Source: Pseudomonadota bacterium (GTDB lineage: Bacteria > Pseudomonadota > Gammaproteobacteria > Burkholderiales > Sulfuriferulaceae). Taken from it: a stretch of DNA of 64,000 bases. The notes under the pieces are model-generated. The model worked only from the letters and a program-made list of their open reading frames with translations, did not search any database and was not told where the DNA came from. The translations under genes were made by a program, and so were the position numbers. Of this stretch, positions 33,118 through 41,543 are shown in pieces; within the stretch, counting starts at the first letter, position 1, and each line of letters opens with the position of its first letter. Where the stretch lies: contig JAJZUW010000002.1 in assembly GCA_021845925.1 (NCBI GenBank), positions 83,529 to 147,528 on the forward strand, read 5' to 3'.

Positions 33118-34452
33118 TCAGGACCGGATGGATGCCGGGTCGAGCTGGTGTTTTTGCAGCAGTTTGTAGAATTCGGTCCGGTTCCGTTTTGAAAGCCGGG
33201 CTGCCTGACTGACATTGCCTTCGGTGAGCTTGAGGATGCGGATCAGGTATTCGCGTTCGAAACGGGTCTTGCTTTCTTCCAGGGACAGCAGCATCTCTTC
33301 TTCGTGGTGCATGGTTTGCTGGACCAGTACGGATGAAATCAGCGGCGCGGTTGACAGCACAACGCTTTGCTCTACGACATTCAGCAGCTGTCTGACATTG
33401 CCAGGCCAGGGCGCTCTGACCAGTTCTTCCATGGCTTCCCGGGAAAATCCGTTGATGTTCCGGTTGTACTTTTGCGCCAGTGCCGACAGGAAGTGCATTG
33501 CCAGTAGCGGAATATCCTCACGCCGTTCGGCGAGGCTGGGCAGAACAAGTTCAACCACATTGAGACGGTAGTAGATATCCTCGCGGAATTCTCCCGCGCG
33601 GATCTTGGCTTTCAGGTCGCGGTGCGTAGCCGAGATAATGCGCACATCCAGCGGAATGGCAACCGAAGCGCCAAGTGGCGTCACCTGCCTTTCCTGCAGC
33701 ACGCGCAACAGCTTGCTTTGCAGGGCAAGCGGCATGTCGCCGATTTCATCCAGAAAAATCGTCCCGCCATCGGCCGACTGGAACAGCCCTTTGTGATCGC
33801 GCACGGCGCCGGTGAAGGCGCCTCTGGTGTGGCCGAACAGTTCCGATTCGAGCAGCTGCTCGGGGATTGCCGCGCAGTTGATGGCAACAAACTGTTTGTT
33901 TGCGCGCGGGCTGGCGTTGTGAATGGCGTGCGCCAGCAGTTCCTTACCGGTACCGCTGGCTCCCCGTATCAGTACGCTGGCGTTTCCTTCCGCCACCAGC
34001 CGGGCCTTGAGCAGGACATCTTCCATGATGCTGCTTTGGGTGACGATTCCGGCGCGCCATTGCTCGTTTGCGGCAGTGCCGGTGCGCGCGGATGAAAACG
34101 TGAGCGCCCTGGCAATCTGTTCCAGCAGCGCGGCGCTGTCAAACGGCTTGGTCAGATAGCTGAAAATGCCTCGCTGGGTGGCAGCAACCGCATCGGGGAT
34201 GCTGCCATGCGCAGTCAGCATGATCACCGGCAGGGCGGGCATGTTTTTGTGAATGTATTCGAAAAGTGCCATGCCATCCATGCCTTGCATGCGCATGTCG
34301 GTGATGACGAGCTGCGGCCTGGTGACGGCCAGTGTTTTGAGTGCAGCCTCCGCACTGTCGGCGGTCACCGTTTCATAGCCGGCGGCGGCGAGACGCATGG
34401 ACAGGAGTTGCAGCAAGTCCGCGTCGTCATCAACGAGAAGGATTCTGCTCAT
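33118..34452 (-). CDS. glrR: sigma-54-dependent response regulator GlrR/QseF-like
   Basis: This 444-residue NtrC-class activator has a receiver domain (~1-120) with DDD near the start, phospho-acceptor Asp in VITDMRMQGMDG and Lys in LTKPFD. The AAA+ domain (~140-370) has Walker A GASGTGKELLA, the sigma-54 contact loop GAFTGA, Walker B GGTIFLDEIGDM and the R-finger region. The C-terminal Fis-type HTH contains GNVSQAARLSKRNRTEFYKLL. In E. coli GlrR with GlrK drives glmY small RNA transcription and envelope responses. It is last in a three-gene minus-strand operon with the lipoprotein and kinase, overlapping by four bases. Confidence 0.88.
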   Translation of the reverse strand: MSRILLVDDDADLLQLLSMRLAAAGYETVTADSAEAALKTLAVTRPQLVITDMRMQGMDGMALFEYIHKNMPALPVIMLTAHGSIPDAVAATQRGIFSYLTKPFDSAALLEQIARALTFSSARTGTAANEQWRAGIVTQSSIMEDVLLKARLVAEGNASVLIRGASGTGKELLAHAIHNASPRANKQFVAINCAAIPEQLLESELFGHTRGAFTGAVRDHKGLFQSADGGTIFLDEIGDMPLALQSKLLRVLQERQVTPLGASVAIPLDVRIISATHRDLKAKIRAGEFREDIYYRLNVVELVLPSLAERREDIPLLAMHFLSALAQKYNRNINGFSREAMEELVRAPWPGNVRQLLNVVEQSVVLSTAPLISSVLVQQTMHHEEEMLLSLEESKTRFEREYLIRILKLTEGNVSQAARLSKRNRTEFYKLLQKHQLDPASIRS

Positions 34453-34991
34453 GGCTGGTTCCTGCGACTGGTTTCGTAAGCCTTGATGGCGTCAATTTTG
34501 CCCTGCAGGGATTTGGAGTGCATTTTTTCGCTGGCAAGCGCCTTGCTCAGGTCTTTGGCTGTGTTGTCTGCCTGCACTTGCTGGGACAGCAACGAAACCA
34601 GCAGCGTGGCGAGATCGTGCAGACCGGTTGCATCCTGGTCTGCTGTCTGCCCGGTCCAGGCCAGCAGCAAGTCGCGCGCGGCAGTTGTGTTGTGGAACGG
34701 GGTGTCCGGCAAAGACAGCAGCATCGCCAGTTTTGTGCGCAGGATATTGTCGGGTTTGGCCAGGAAACTGGCATTGACGGCGTTGTATTCGGCGACGGCA
34801 TCCGAGGCGGAGAGGGCGTTGATGCGGGAATAGTAAGCGAGAATTCCGGTCGGTTGCGGGTTTTCGCGGGGCGGCGGACAGACGGCCTGAATCTGGACCG
34901 GTTGCGGTGCGGGGGGGACCGGTATTGGTGTGGCGGTTGTGCAGGCGCTCAATACGACCGCCAGCAGCAATGGGAAAGTTGTCCTGATCAT
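34449..34991 (-). CDS. lipoprotein in the glrK-glrR operon (QseG-like by position)
   Basis: This 180-residue protein has a lipoprotein signal peptide ending in the lipobox LSAC (residues ~14-17), followed by a Pro-rich linker and a helical, partly coiled-coil C-terminal half (DNTAKDLSKALASEKMHSKSLQGKIDAIKAYE). It lies between the kinase and regulator genes with four-base overlaps on both sides, exactly where QseG sits in the enterobacterial qseE-qseG-qseF operon. QseG is an outer membrane lipoprotein that activates the kinase. Sequence similarity to QseG is weak by eye, so the name is by context. Confidence 0.75.
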   Translation of the reverse strand: MIRTTFPLLLAVVLSACTTATPIPVPPAPQPVQIQAVCPPPRENPQPTGILAYYSRINALSASDAVAEYNAVNASFLAKPDNILRTKLAMLLSLPDTPFHNTTAARDLLLAWTGQTADQDATGLHDLATLLVSLLSQQVQADNTAKDLSKALASEKMHSKSLQGKIDAIKAYETSRRNQP

Positions 34992-36481
34992 GGGGTTTCG
35001 GTGGAATCCAGCGGTAATGTCAGTCGAAAGCAGGTGCCTTCTGCGTCATTGTCTGTCAATTCCAGCGTTCCTCCATGGACAAGTGCATATTCGCGAGCAA
35101 TGGACAGACCAAGCCCGGTTCCGCGGATGTGTGATTGTGGTGCCTTGCGCCCCTGATAGAAGGCTTCAAAAATTTTCTCCTTGTCCAGACCATCGATGCC
35201 AGGGCCGGAATCGATCACATCGAGTTCCAGCCTGCCATCCGATTCAGTTGCCCGGATCCTGATGGTGCCACCCGCCGGAGAATATTTGATCGCATTGGAC
35301 AGCAGGTTATCCACGATGGTTCTGAATTTCTGTTCATCGCAACGGATTGATATGTCGGGACAAGTCAGCTCTATGTGCAGGGACTTTGCGGCAATCGCCA
35401 AGTATTGTTCGTGCACGACCCGTTCGAGCAGGGAAGTCAGCGCGACTTTTTGTCTGACCAGTACCACCTTGCCGGACTGCAGGGCGCTAAAGTTTAACAG
35501 GTCTTCGATGCGTTTTTGCAACTGCATGCTGTTGCTGGCCAGAATCCGGACGATTTCGGTCTGCTTTGCGTTCAGTTCGCCGGCAATTCCTTCGGACAGC
35601 AGGTTGGTGCCTTCACGGATCGACGTGAGGGGGGTTTTCAGCTCGTGGGAAACATGCTGGAGGAAAGTGGATTTCTGTTCTTCGATTTCCTGCAGACGCA
35701 AACGCATCCAGTCCAGCCTGTCACCCAGTTGCTGCAGATCCCGAGGTCCTTCGATGCTGACCGGGCTGGAGAAATTGCCGTTTCCCATGGCGCGGATTAC
35801 CTTGTCGATCTGTCGCATCGGCCTTGCTATCAGAATGGAGAAGCCGAAAACAATCAGCAGTACCAGAGGAATCAGGCCGATCAGCAGCCCGAGAATCACT
35901 CTGCTTGCCTGGTCTGCCATGTCCTGCATCGCACTGACTTCGCGTTCGATCGGTACATCGCCATGATTCATGAAGTTTTGCGTCGCGTCCATCAGCGGCG
36001 AAAAATCCACGTACCAATGCGCTGGATGATTCTGGCTGATGGTCTGGACATTCTGGAAAATGGTGATATCGGCCGCATCGATTGTCTGCAGCAGACGGAC
36101 TTGCTCCGGAGTGAGCGGGAGAGCGCCCAGATCGGTGAGGGTGTTGCGGAACCGGTTGTGGTTGTGAAAATAATTTTTCAGCAGTGAATCATCCGCCAGG
36201 ATGGAAGCGAGTTTGACGTTGTGTTCCATGCTGGCTGCGCCATCCACCAGCAGGCGGCTGAAATGGGCAATCTGTTCGGCCTTGTACACCACCTGACGGT
36301 TTTGCTGGGCCAGCTTGTTGATCGATGCCGCGCTGTACATCAGCGAAAGCATCAGCGGTAGCGACACGAGCAGGAATCCGGCCAGAATCAGTCCGGAAAA
36401 CGACTGTGGCAGCCATGCCGACAGTTTTCTGACCAGGATGGATGTCAGGCGGTTTCCCGAGCGGGTCTGAGGATGATCCAT
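34988..36481 (-). CDS. glrK: sensor histidine kinase GlrK/QseE-like
   Basis: This ~497-residue membrane kinase has TM1 around residues 30-55, a periplasmic region, TM2 around 190-215 (VILGLLIGLIPLVLLIVFGFSI), then HAMP. The HisKA domain has H-box FLQHVSHELKTPLTSI and the HATPase domain has N box DNLLSNAIKYSP, G1 DSGPGI, F box EKIFEAFYQG and G2 GTGLGLSIARE. It should phosphorylate GlrR. I chose the ATG at 36481; one at 36535 is in frame, and neither has a clear Shine-Dalgarno. First gene of the operon; the DUF302 gene is divergent. Confidence 0.87.
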   Translation of the reverse strand: MDHPQTRSGNRLTSILVRKLSAWLPQSFSGLILAGFLLVSLPLMLSLMYSAASINKLAQQNRQVVYKAEQIAHFSRLLVDGAASMEHNVKLASILADDSLLKNYFHNHNRFRNTLTDLGALPLTPEQVRLLQTIDAADITIFQNVQTISQNHPAHWYVDFSPLMDATQNFMNHGDVPIEREVSAMQDMADQASRVILGLLIGLIPLVLLIVFGFSILIARPMRQIDKVIRAMGNGNFSSPVSIEGPRDLQQLGDRLDWMRLRLQEIEEQKSTFLQHVSHELKTPLTSIREGTNLLSEGIAGELNAKQTEIVRILASNSMQLQKRIEDLLNFSALQSGKVVLVRQKVALTSLLERVVHEQYLAIAAKSLHIELTCPDISIRCDEQKFRTIVDNLLSNAIKYSPAGGTIRIRATESDGRLELDVIDSGPGIDGLDKEKIFEAFYQGRKAPQSHIRGTGLGLSIAREYALVHGGTLELTDNDAEGTCFRLTLPLDSTETP

Positions 36482-36632
36482 GTGTTTGGGAGCGCAATCT
36501 GTCCGGATCCTGATTCTACCATTGCACTGTTGCATTCTGTTACGCCTTGTGCAACGTCATCCTGTTGCGCCAGATGGTGGACAAGTGAAAAACCTGCTAT
36601 TTTTGGGCCCTGTCAATTCAAGGAGTGTCGAC

Positions 36633-37025
36633 ATGAATATCAGATATGGTTTCGGCAAGACTGTCGAGCTGGATTTCGATCAAGCGATCGAGCGTGTCAT
36701 GCAGGTTTTGCAGGGCGAAGGTTTTGGTGTGCTGGCGGATATCGATATCGCCGGCGCCATGAAGAAAAAACTGGATCAGGACATGCCGCCTTACCGGATT
36801 CTTGGTGCCTGCAATCCGCCACTGGCGCACCGAGCGCTGACCGCAGAGCCATCGATCGGCCTGCTTTTGCCTTGCAACGTGGTGGTGCGCCAGGATACCG
36901 CCGGCCAGGTGCATGTCGAGTTCATGGACCCGGATGCCGTTTTGCAACTGGTTGACAAGCCTGATATCGCTGAACTTGCCGCCGAGGTGAAACAGCGTCT
37001 GGAACGGGTCATGCAGGCGCTGTAA
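36633..37025 (+). CDS. DUF302 domain-containing protein
   Basis: This 130-residue soluble protein is entirely a DUF302 domain. It has the opening YGFGKTVELDFDQAIERVMQ, GEGFGVLADIDIAGAMKKKL, PYRILGACNPPLAHRAL, IGLLLPCNVVVRQ and a C-terminal helix. The family is widespread and of unknown biochemical function; the CNPP and PCNVV cysteines are conserved features. AAGGAG at 36620-36625 precedes the ATG at 36633. It stands alone between the divergent glrK and the convergent tRNA-Phe gene. Confidence 0.85.
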   Translation: MNIRYGFGKTVELDFDQAIERVMQVLQGEGFGVLADIDIAGAMKKKLDQDMPPYRILGACNPPLAHRALTAEPSIGLLLPCNVVVRQDTAGQVHVEFMDPDAVLQLVDKPDIAELAAEVKQRLERVMQAL

Positions 37026-37167
37026 TTCACTGTTGTGTATCGGTGGGATTACTTACTTGCCGATTTCGAGAGACAATGGGGCGGGGATGTTCCTGCCAGG
37101 CCATGGATCCCCGGTCGCATACGCAGAATGTGCGGGAACCCCGCGTGTCATGCGGGAAGCACAAATG

Positions 37168-37195
37168 AAAACGCCCAACTGAGAACAGTTGAGCG
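37168..37195 (-). terminator. Rho-independent terminator after tRNA-Phe
   Basis: On the minus strand CGCTCAACTG pairs with CAGTTGGGCG (positions 37195-37172, four-base loop, one G-U pair) and is followed by TTTT at 37171-37168. It begins nine bases past the tRNA 3' end, so it ends the tRNA transcript. Confidence 0.8.
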
Positions 37196-37203
37196 CTGAA
37201 TTT

Positions 37204-37279
<76 letters not shown>

Positions 37280-37291
37280 ACGAAGCCCGCT

Positions 37292-37321
37292 ATTTAACCG
37301 CAAAACAGGTTGCTCCGTCAA
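37292..37321 (-). promoter_or_regulatory. sigma-70 promoter of tRNA-Phe
   Basis: TTGACG at 37321-37316, an 18-base spacer and TTAAAT at 37297-37292 on the minus strand. A G/C-rich discriminator (GCGGGC) follows, typical of stringently controlled stable RNA genes, 12 bases before the mature tRNA 5' end. Confidence 0.65.
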
Positions 37322-37377
37322 GTGCTGGATCGGGCGGGGGACGAATCAGGCTGGGCTGGCGTGTGATCCGGAGCTGG

Positions 37378-38070
37378 TCAACGTGGTGCACTGACCAGGG
37401 ACATGCGCGCTTCGATGGTGGCAGCGTGGCGCAGCATGCCGCGAGCATTGCGGTGACGATCAAAATAGCGCGGGTCGGGAATCATGGCGGCCAGGCGCGC
37501 GGCCTGGGTCGGACTCAGCCGGCTTGCGCTGATGCGAAAGTAGTGCTGCGCGGCGGCTTCGGCACCAAAAATGCCATTGCCCCATTCGATCATATTGAGG
37601 TAAAGCTCCAGAATCCGTCGCTTGCTCATCATGTGTTCCAGCATGATGGTGATGATGGCTTCTTCCAGCTTGCGACCAGGGGTGCGGCGGTCGGACAGGA
37701 ACAGGTTTTTGGCCAGTTGCTGGGTGATGGTGGAGCCGCCGGCGACAATGCGGCCTTTGCTCAAGTCTTTTCTGGCGGCGTACTGGATGCCTTGCCAGTC
37801 AAAACCATTGTTCCGCACAAAGGTGCTGTCTTCCGAAGCGATGACTGCGCGTTTCAGCCAGGGGGATATCTGACTGTAGGGAATCCAGCGATGCTGTAGG
37901 CGGGCATCGGGGCTGGTTTGCTGCAATTGTGCCAGCCGTTCGTCCATCAGCGCGCTGGAAGAGGGGTTGTGGCTGGCATACCACCAGACTTCGGCAAAGA
38001 TCCAGCCCTGGTACAGGATCAGAATGCCAAATGCTGCCAGCAACAGACGGAACAGCAGTCTGCGGATCAT
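37378..38070 (-). CDS. mtgA: monofunctional peptidoglycan glycosyltransferase MtgA
   Basis: This 230-residue GT51 enzyme has one N-terminal TM anchor (~residues 5-27). The catalytic domain in the periplasm has IASEDSTFVRNNGFDWQGI (the catalytic Glu is in the EDSxF motif), GGSTITQQLAKNLFLS, RKLEEAIITIMLEHMMSKRRILELYLNMIEWGNGIFGAEAAA. It polymerises lipid II into glycan strands. No transpeptidase domain follows, which identifies it as MtgA rather than a class A PBP. The ATG overlaps the aroE stop by four bases; aroE-mtgA adjacency is common in betaproteobacteria. Confidence 0.95.
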   Translation of the reverse strand: MIRRLLFRLLLAAFGILILYQGWIFAEVWWYASHNPSSSALMDERLAQLQQTSPDARLQHRWIPYSQISPWLKRAVIASEDSTFVRNNGFDWQGIQYAARKDLSKGRIVAGGSTITQQLAKNLFLSDRRTPGRKLEEAIITIMLEHMMSKRRILELYLNMIEWGNGIFGAEAAAQHYFRISASRLSPTQAARLAAMIPDPRYFDRHRNARGMLRHAATIEARMSLVSAPR

Positions 38071-38948
38071 GCCGGAGAATTCTGCAGGCTGGCGCGCAAT
38101 TCAGCAAGCACCGGAGCCGTGTCCGGATGGATGCCGCGCCACAGCTCAAACGCACTGGCAGCCTGTTCCACCAGCATGCCAAGGCCATCCTGAACCCGGC
38201 TTGCGCCATGCTGGCGAGCATATTGCATGAACGGGGTATCGTGTGAGCCGTACATCATGTCGTAGGCCAGACTACCTTCCTTGAACAGGTCCTCCGGCAA
38301 CGGCGGCAACTCGCCGTGCAGGCTGGCCGAGGTGGCGTTGATGACGCAGTCGAAGCTATGTGTCCGAAGTTCGTGGTAGGTGAGTCCTTCAAGCATCAGT
38401 CCAGGGACGTCTGGATGAATGTTGGATGGAATGGAGGCTAATGTGACAGCCTTTGCGTGGGTTCGGTTGGCGATATAAAGCAAGCGTGGTTGTTGGGCGA
38501 TCAGTTGCCCAAGAACCCCCCTGGCCGCACCGCCAGCACCCATCAGCAGAATGGATTTATCTTTCAGAGAGAATCCGAGATTGCGCTGGATGTCGGTGAT
38601 CAGCCCGATGCCGTCGGTGTTGTCGGCGTATATTTCGTTGCCGTCAAAACGAAGGGTATTTGCTGCGCCGGCCAGTGTGGCGCGCTCCGATGCGCTATCG
38701 GCCACGCGCAGGGCTTCTTCCTTGAACGGAACGGTAACGTTGACGCCTTTGCCGCCGGCAGCGCGAAAATCAGACAGCGTTCTGGCAAAACCGTCCAGCG
38801 GCGCCAGCAGTTTTTCATAGACAATGTCCTGATGGGTCTGGCGGGCAAAGGCGGCATGAATGTCTGGTGATCTGGAATGGTGAATCGGATTGCCGATCAC
38901 AGCGTAACGTTCGCTCAAGAAACGCTCCGGATGATGAAATGACGGCAT
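38067..38948 (-). CDS. aroE: shikimate dehydrogenase
   Basis: This 293-residue NADPH-dependent enzyme reduces 3-dehydroshikimate to shikimate in aromatic amino acid synthesis. Substrate-site motifs are YAVIGNPIHHSRSPDIH (residues ~15-31), VNVTVPFKEEA with the catalytic Lys (~69-80) and GAANTL...ADNTDGIGL. The nucleotide-binding loop is LMGAGGAARGVLGQL (~133), followed by IANRTHAKA, NATSASLHGELPP and GLGMLVEQAASAFELW near the end. The 48 bases upstream of its ATG reach the first NtrC-type box of the glnA control region. Confidence 0.95.
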   Translation of the reverse strand: MPSFHHPERFLSERYAVIGNPIHHSRSPDIHAAFARQTHQDIVYEKLLAPLDGFARTLSDFRAAGGKGVNVTVPFKEEALRVADSASERATLAGAANTLRFDGNEIYADNTDGIGLITDIQRNLGFSLKDKSILLMGAGGAARGVLGQLIAQQPRLLYIANRTHAKAVTLASIPSNIHPDVPGLMLEGLTYHELRTHSFDCVINATSASLHGELPPLPEDLFKEGSLAYDMMYGSHDTPFMQYARQHGASRVQDGLGMLVEQAASAFELWRGIHPDTAPVLAELRASLQNSPA

Positions 38949-38995
38949 TTTAGCAGGTCGCGACTGGCTTGCGCAGGTGCGTGGCGGTGGTGGTT

Positions 38996-39012
38996 TGCAC
39001 CTGTTTGGTGCG
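38996..39012. promoter_or_regulatory. NtrC-type binding box 1 upstream of glnA
   Basis: TGCACCTGTTTGGTGCG fits the NtrC consensus TGCAC-N7-GTGCA with one mismatch at the last base. Its centre is 31 bases from box 2, close to three helical turns, so two dimers could bind the same face. It is also only 48 bases from the divergent aroE start. Confidence 0.65.
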
Positions 39013-39026
39013 CATCGATTCCCATC

Positions 39027-39043
39027 TGCACTATTTGAGTGCG
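39027..39043. promoter_or_regulatory. NtrC-type binding box 2 upstream of glnA
   Basis: TGCACTATTTGAGTGCG fits TGCAC-N7-GTGCA with one mismatch at the last base. With box 1 it would form an enhancer about 230-260 bases upstream of the sigma-54 promoter and about 50-100 bases upstream of the sigma-70-like promoter. Confidence 0.6.
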
Positions 39044-39092
39044 ATTGGTTGTTGCGCTGGTGCGATCAGGCAAGCTGAAAAACAAATATATT

Positions 39093-39121
39093 TTGCATAC
39101 CGCGCCGTAAAGCAGCATAAT
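39093..39121 (+). promoter_or_regulatory. sigma-70-like promoter candidate for glnA
   Basis: TTGCAT at 39093-39098, a 17-base spacer and CATAAT at 39116-39121, preceded by an A/T-rich stretch at about 39077-39094 that could act as an UP element. It would give glnA a nitrogen-replete promoter with a leader of about 240 bases. Confidence 0.45.
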
Positions 39122-39253
39122 CCGGAGGCTGTAACGGCTGATCTGTCCGGTCTGGTATGCATCCTGCTTGTGGGGATGGCCGTTCTGGTTCAGGGGGGTC
39201 CTGCGGGTCCTGGTAGCCATGCTGTTTTGACGGTCTGGCGCCGGCAGGTGGCG

Positions 39254-39268
39254 TGGGTACCTTGTTGC
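39254..39268 (+). promoter_or_regulatory. glnAp2: sigma-54 (-24/-12) promoter of glnA
   Basis: TGGGTACCTTGTTGC has the required GG, exactly ten bases, then GC, with TTGC at the -12 element. The expected start is near 39280, about 90 bases before the ATG. Two NtrC boxes upstream support nitrogen control. Confidence 0.65.
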
Positions 39269-39368
39269 ACTCACGCGGACCATGCGTTTCACGCATCTTG
39301 GCGTGCTACAGCATGAAGACCCGGATTCCCCCAAACGTTTTTTGTTGTTTTCGCGCGAGGAGATTTCA

Positions 39369-40778
39369 ATGGCAGTCGCCAAAGTGATGCAGATGATCAA
39401 GGACGAACAGGTTCGGTTCGTTGATTTCCGGTTTACCGATACCCGTGGCAAGGAACAGCACGTCAGCGTTCCTGTTTCGCAGTTTTCGGAAGACAAGTTT
39501 ACCGATGGTCATGCATTTGATGGTTCTTCCATCGCCGGCTGGAAGGGTATCCAGGCTTCCGACATGATTCTGATGCCGGATGCGGACAGCGCCCGTCTGG
39601 ATCCGTTCCGTGATGAATCCACCATGATCCTGACCTGCGACGTGATCGAGCCGTCGGACATGAAGGGTTATGACCGTGATCCACGTTCTCTGGCCAAGCG
39701 TGCCGAAGCTTATCTCAAGTCCACCGGCATCGGCGATACCGCTTATTTCGGCCCGGAACCCGAGTTCTTCATTTTTGATTCCGTTGTCTGGAAAACCGAC
39801 ATGTCCGGCAGCATGGTGAAGATCAGCTCCGAAGAAGCATCCTGGGAATCCGGTGATGCCTACGAAGGTGGCAACATGGGCCACCGTCCTGGCGTCAAGG
39901 GCGGATATTTCCCGGTGCCTCCGGTGGACAGCCTGCAGGATATCCGTTCTGCCATGTGCCTGGCACTGGAAGAAATGGGTGTGGAAGTCGAAGTGCATCA
40001 CCACGAAGTCGCCAACGCTGGTCAGTGCGAAATCGGTACCAAGTTCAGCACGCTGACCAAGCGCGCCGACTGGACCCAGATTCTGAAATATGTCGTGCAC
40101 AATGTGGCGCACAGCTATGGCAAGACGGCAACGTTCATGCCCAAGCCGATCGTGGGTGACAATGGTTCCGGCATGCACGTCCACCAGTCGATCTGGAAAG
40201 ACGGCAAGAACCTGTTTGCCGGCAACGGTTATGCCGGTCTGTCCGAACTGGCGTTGTACTACATCGGCGGCATCATCAAACACGCCCGTGCCCTGAATGC
40301 CATCACCAATCCTGGCACCAATTCGTACAAGCGTCTGGTTCCAGGTTTTGAGGCGCCGGTCATGCTGGCTTATTCGGCACGCAACCGTTCGGCTTCCATC
40401 CGCATTCCGTATGTGTCGAGCGACAAGGCCCGCCGGATCGAAGTGCGTTTCCCTGATCCGACCGCCAACCCTTACCTGGCGTTTGCGGCCATGATGATGG
40501 CTGGTCTGGATGGTATCCAGAACAAGATCCATCCGGGCGATGCTGCCGACAAGAACCTGTACGACCTGCCTCCGGAAGAAGAAGCCAATATTCCGAAGGT
40601 TTGTCATTCGCTTGACCAGGCGCTGGAAGCCCTGGACAAGGATCGCGAGTTCCTGACCCGTGGCGGCGTGTTTACCAACGATATGCTGGATGCCTATATC
40701 GATCTGAAGATGGAGGAAGTCACTCTCTTCCGCATGACCACTCATCCGGTCGAGTTCGACATGTACTACTCGCTGTAA
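39369..40778 (+). CDS. glnA: glutamine synthetase type I
   Basis: This 469-residue GSI enzyme condenses ammonia and glutamate to glutamine. It is a cytosolic dodecamer. Visible motifs: [11 protein letters not shown] near residue 50, [10 protein letters not shown] (~130), metal/ATP-site segments [11 protein letters not shown] and [14 protein letters not shown] (~260-275), the [10 protein letters not shown] loop with the catalytic region, and RxxxxRIP in [10 protein letters not shown]. The adenylylation tyrosine lies in [10 protein letters not shown] near residue 397, so GlnE-type covalent control is expected. The ATG at 39369 is preceded by GAGGAGAT, supporting this start over an upstream in-frame ATG. 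A sigma-54 promoter with NtrC boxes lies upstream and ntrBC lie downstream. Confidence 0.97.
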   Translation: MAVAKVMQMIKDEQVRFVDFRFTDTRGKEQHVSVPVSQFSEDKFTDGHAFDGSSIAGWKGIQASDMILMPDADSARLDPFRDESTMILTCDVIEPSDMKGYDRDPRSLAKRAEAYLKSTGIGDTAYFGPEPEFFIFDSVVWKTDMSGSMVKISSEEASWESGDAYEGGNMGHRPGVKGGYFPVPPVDSLQDIRSAMCLALEEMGVEVEVHHHEVANAGQCEIGTKFSTLTKRADWTQILKYVVHNVAHSYGKTATFMPKPIVGDNGSGMHVHQSIWKDGKNLFAGNGYAGLSELALYYIGGIIKHARALNAITNPGTNSYKRLVPGFEAPVMLAYSARNRSASIRIPYVSSDKARRIEVRFPDPTANPYLAFAAMMMAGLDGIQNKIHPGDAADKNLYDLPPEEEANIPKVCHSLDQALEALDKDREFLTRGGVFTNDMLDAYIDLKMEEVTLFRMTTHPVEFDMYYSL

Positions 40779-40803
40779 TCTGTCGCTGTTTCCGGCAGAC
40801 AGC

Positions 40804-40831
40804 AAAAGGGGCGGAGCATTCCGCCCCTTTT
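40804..40831. terminator. strong bidirectional Rho-independent terminator after glnA
   Basis: AAAAGGGGCGGA pairs perfectly with TCCGCCCCTTTT (12 base pairs, loop GCAT), giving a T run on the plus strand and one on the minus strand. It lies 26 bases after the glnA stop, so it separates glnA from the DUF4124 gene and ntrBC. Confidence 0.92.
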
Positions 40832-40877
40832 GTATTGCATGGGCCGGGATGCTGACCTACACTTCAGGGCAAATCCC

Positions 40878-41363
40878 ATGCTGAAAGTGATGCAAATGCG
40901 ATTTTTGCTGGTTTTGTTGGGCGCTGGCTGGCTGGCGGTTGCGCAGGCCGAAATCTACAAACATGTCGATGCCAGCGGCACGGTTACCTATACCGACTAC
41001 CCGGTGTCGGGCGCAACCCGGCTGCATATCGGTTCGAGTGGCGCGCACTGGAGCACGCATGCCTCGGCAAAACAGGTCAGTGTTCACCATGGCGAAGACG
41101 ACATTGCCATCGGGCATGTCGATGCCAAAACCCAGAAAAAACGGGATGAATTGCGCCGCCGGGTACTGATCGACGAACTGGATGCTGAACGGCAGGCACT
41201 GGCCAAAGCCCGTGCTGCAGAAAAATCGGCAGTGGCGCCGTTTGCCGGCGAAACCCCGACCAGTCGTACGTATCTGGATCGGCAGTCCCATCTGACGGAT
41301 GCCGTCAAACTTCACACCGACAATATTGCTGCACTGAAACGCGAACTTGCCCGGTTGCGCTGA
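40878..41363 (+). CDS. exported DUF4124 domain protein
   Basis: This protein of about 161 residues has a signal peptide (MQMRFLLVLLGAGWLAVAQA), then the DUF4124 motif EIYKHVDASGTVTYTDYP, a family of unknown role in the proteobacterial periplasm. The C-terminal part is charged and helical, probably coiled coil (KTQKKRDELRRRVLIDELDAERQALAKARAAE and a final AALKRELARLR). Starts at 40878, 40890 and 40896 are all possible. Genes of this family often sit between glnA and ntrB in betaproteobacteria and gammaproteobacteria, but a link to nitrogen control is not known. Confidence 0.8.
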   Translation: MLKVMQMRFLLVLLGAGWLAVAQAEIYKHVDASGTVTYTDYPVSGATRLHIGSSGAHWSTHASAKQVSVHHGEDDIAIGHVDAKTQKKRDELRRRVLIDELDAERQALAKARAAEKSAVAPFAGETPTSRTYLDRQSHLTDAVKLHTDNIAALKRELARLR

Positions 41364-41413
41364 GTCCGTAAAGGTGCTGATGCCGGTTTTCTGCTGTCAG
41401 CAATGGCAAGACT

Positions 41414-41430
41414 TGCGCTGTCGTGGTGCT
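41414..41430. promoter_or_regulatory. weak NtrC-type box upstream of ntrB
   Basis: TGCGCTGTCGTGGTGCT fits TGCAC-N7-GTGCA with two mismatches. It lies 23 bases before the -24 element of the ntrB sigma-54 promoter candidate, so it may serve autoregulation, but the match is marginal. Confidence 0.3.
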
Positions 41431-41453
41431 GGCATGCCCAGCATTGGATAATC

Positions 41454-41468
41454 TGGCTTGTAATTTGC
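41454..41468 (+). promoter_or_regulatory. sigma-54 promoter candidate for ntrBC
   Basis: TGGCTTGTAATTTGC has TGGC at -24, ten bases between GG and GC, and TTGC followed by T at -12, an excellent fit to TGGCACGNNNNTTGCW. The expected start near 41480 lies about 64 bases before the ntrB ATG. It would place ntrBC under sigma-54 control separately from glnA. Confidence 0.6.
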
Positions 41469-41543
41469 TTTACTGTTACCTGTATGGGTCGGGCGGCTGG
41501 CAGAATGCCCGGTTCTGGTGCAAACAGACAATCGGAAGGTGGC

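Noticed and set aside
39366-40805. 479-codon open frame antisense to glnA
   Set aside because: Mirror of glnA codon bias with no recognisable domain; it even begins in the glnA terminator.
41427-41443. TGCTGG...CCAGCA inverted repeat before ntrB as an NtrC site
   Set aside because: The half-sites do not match TGCAC/GTGCA; the overlapping TGCGC-N7-GTGCT match is a better, though weak, candidate.
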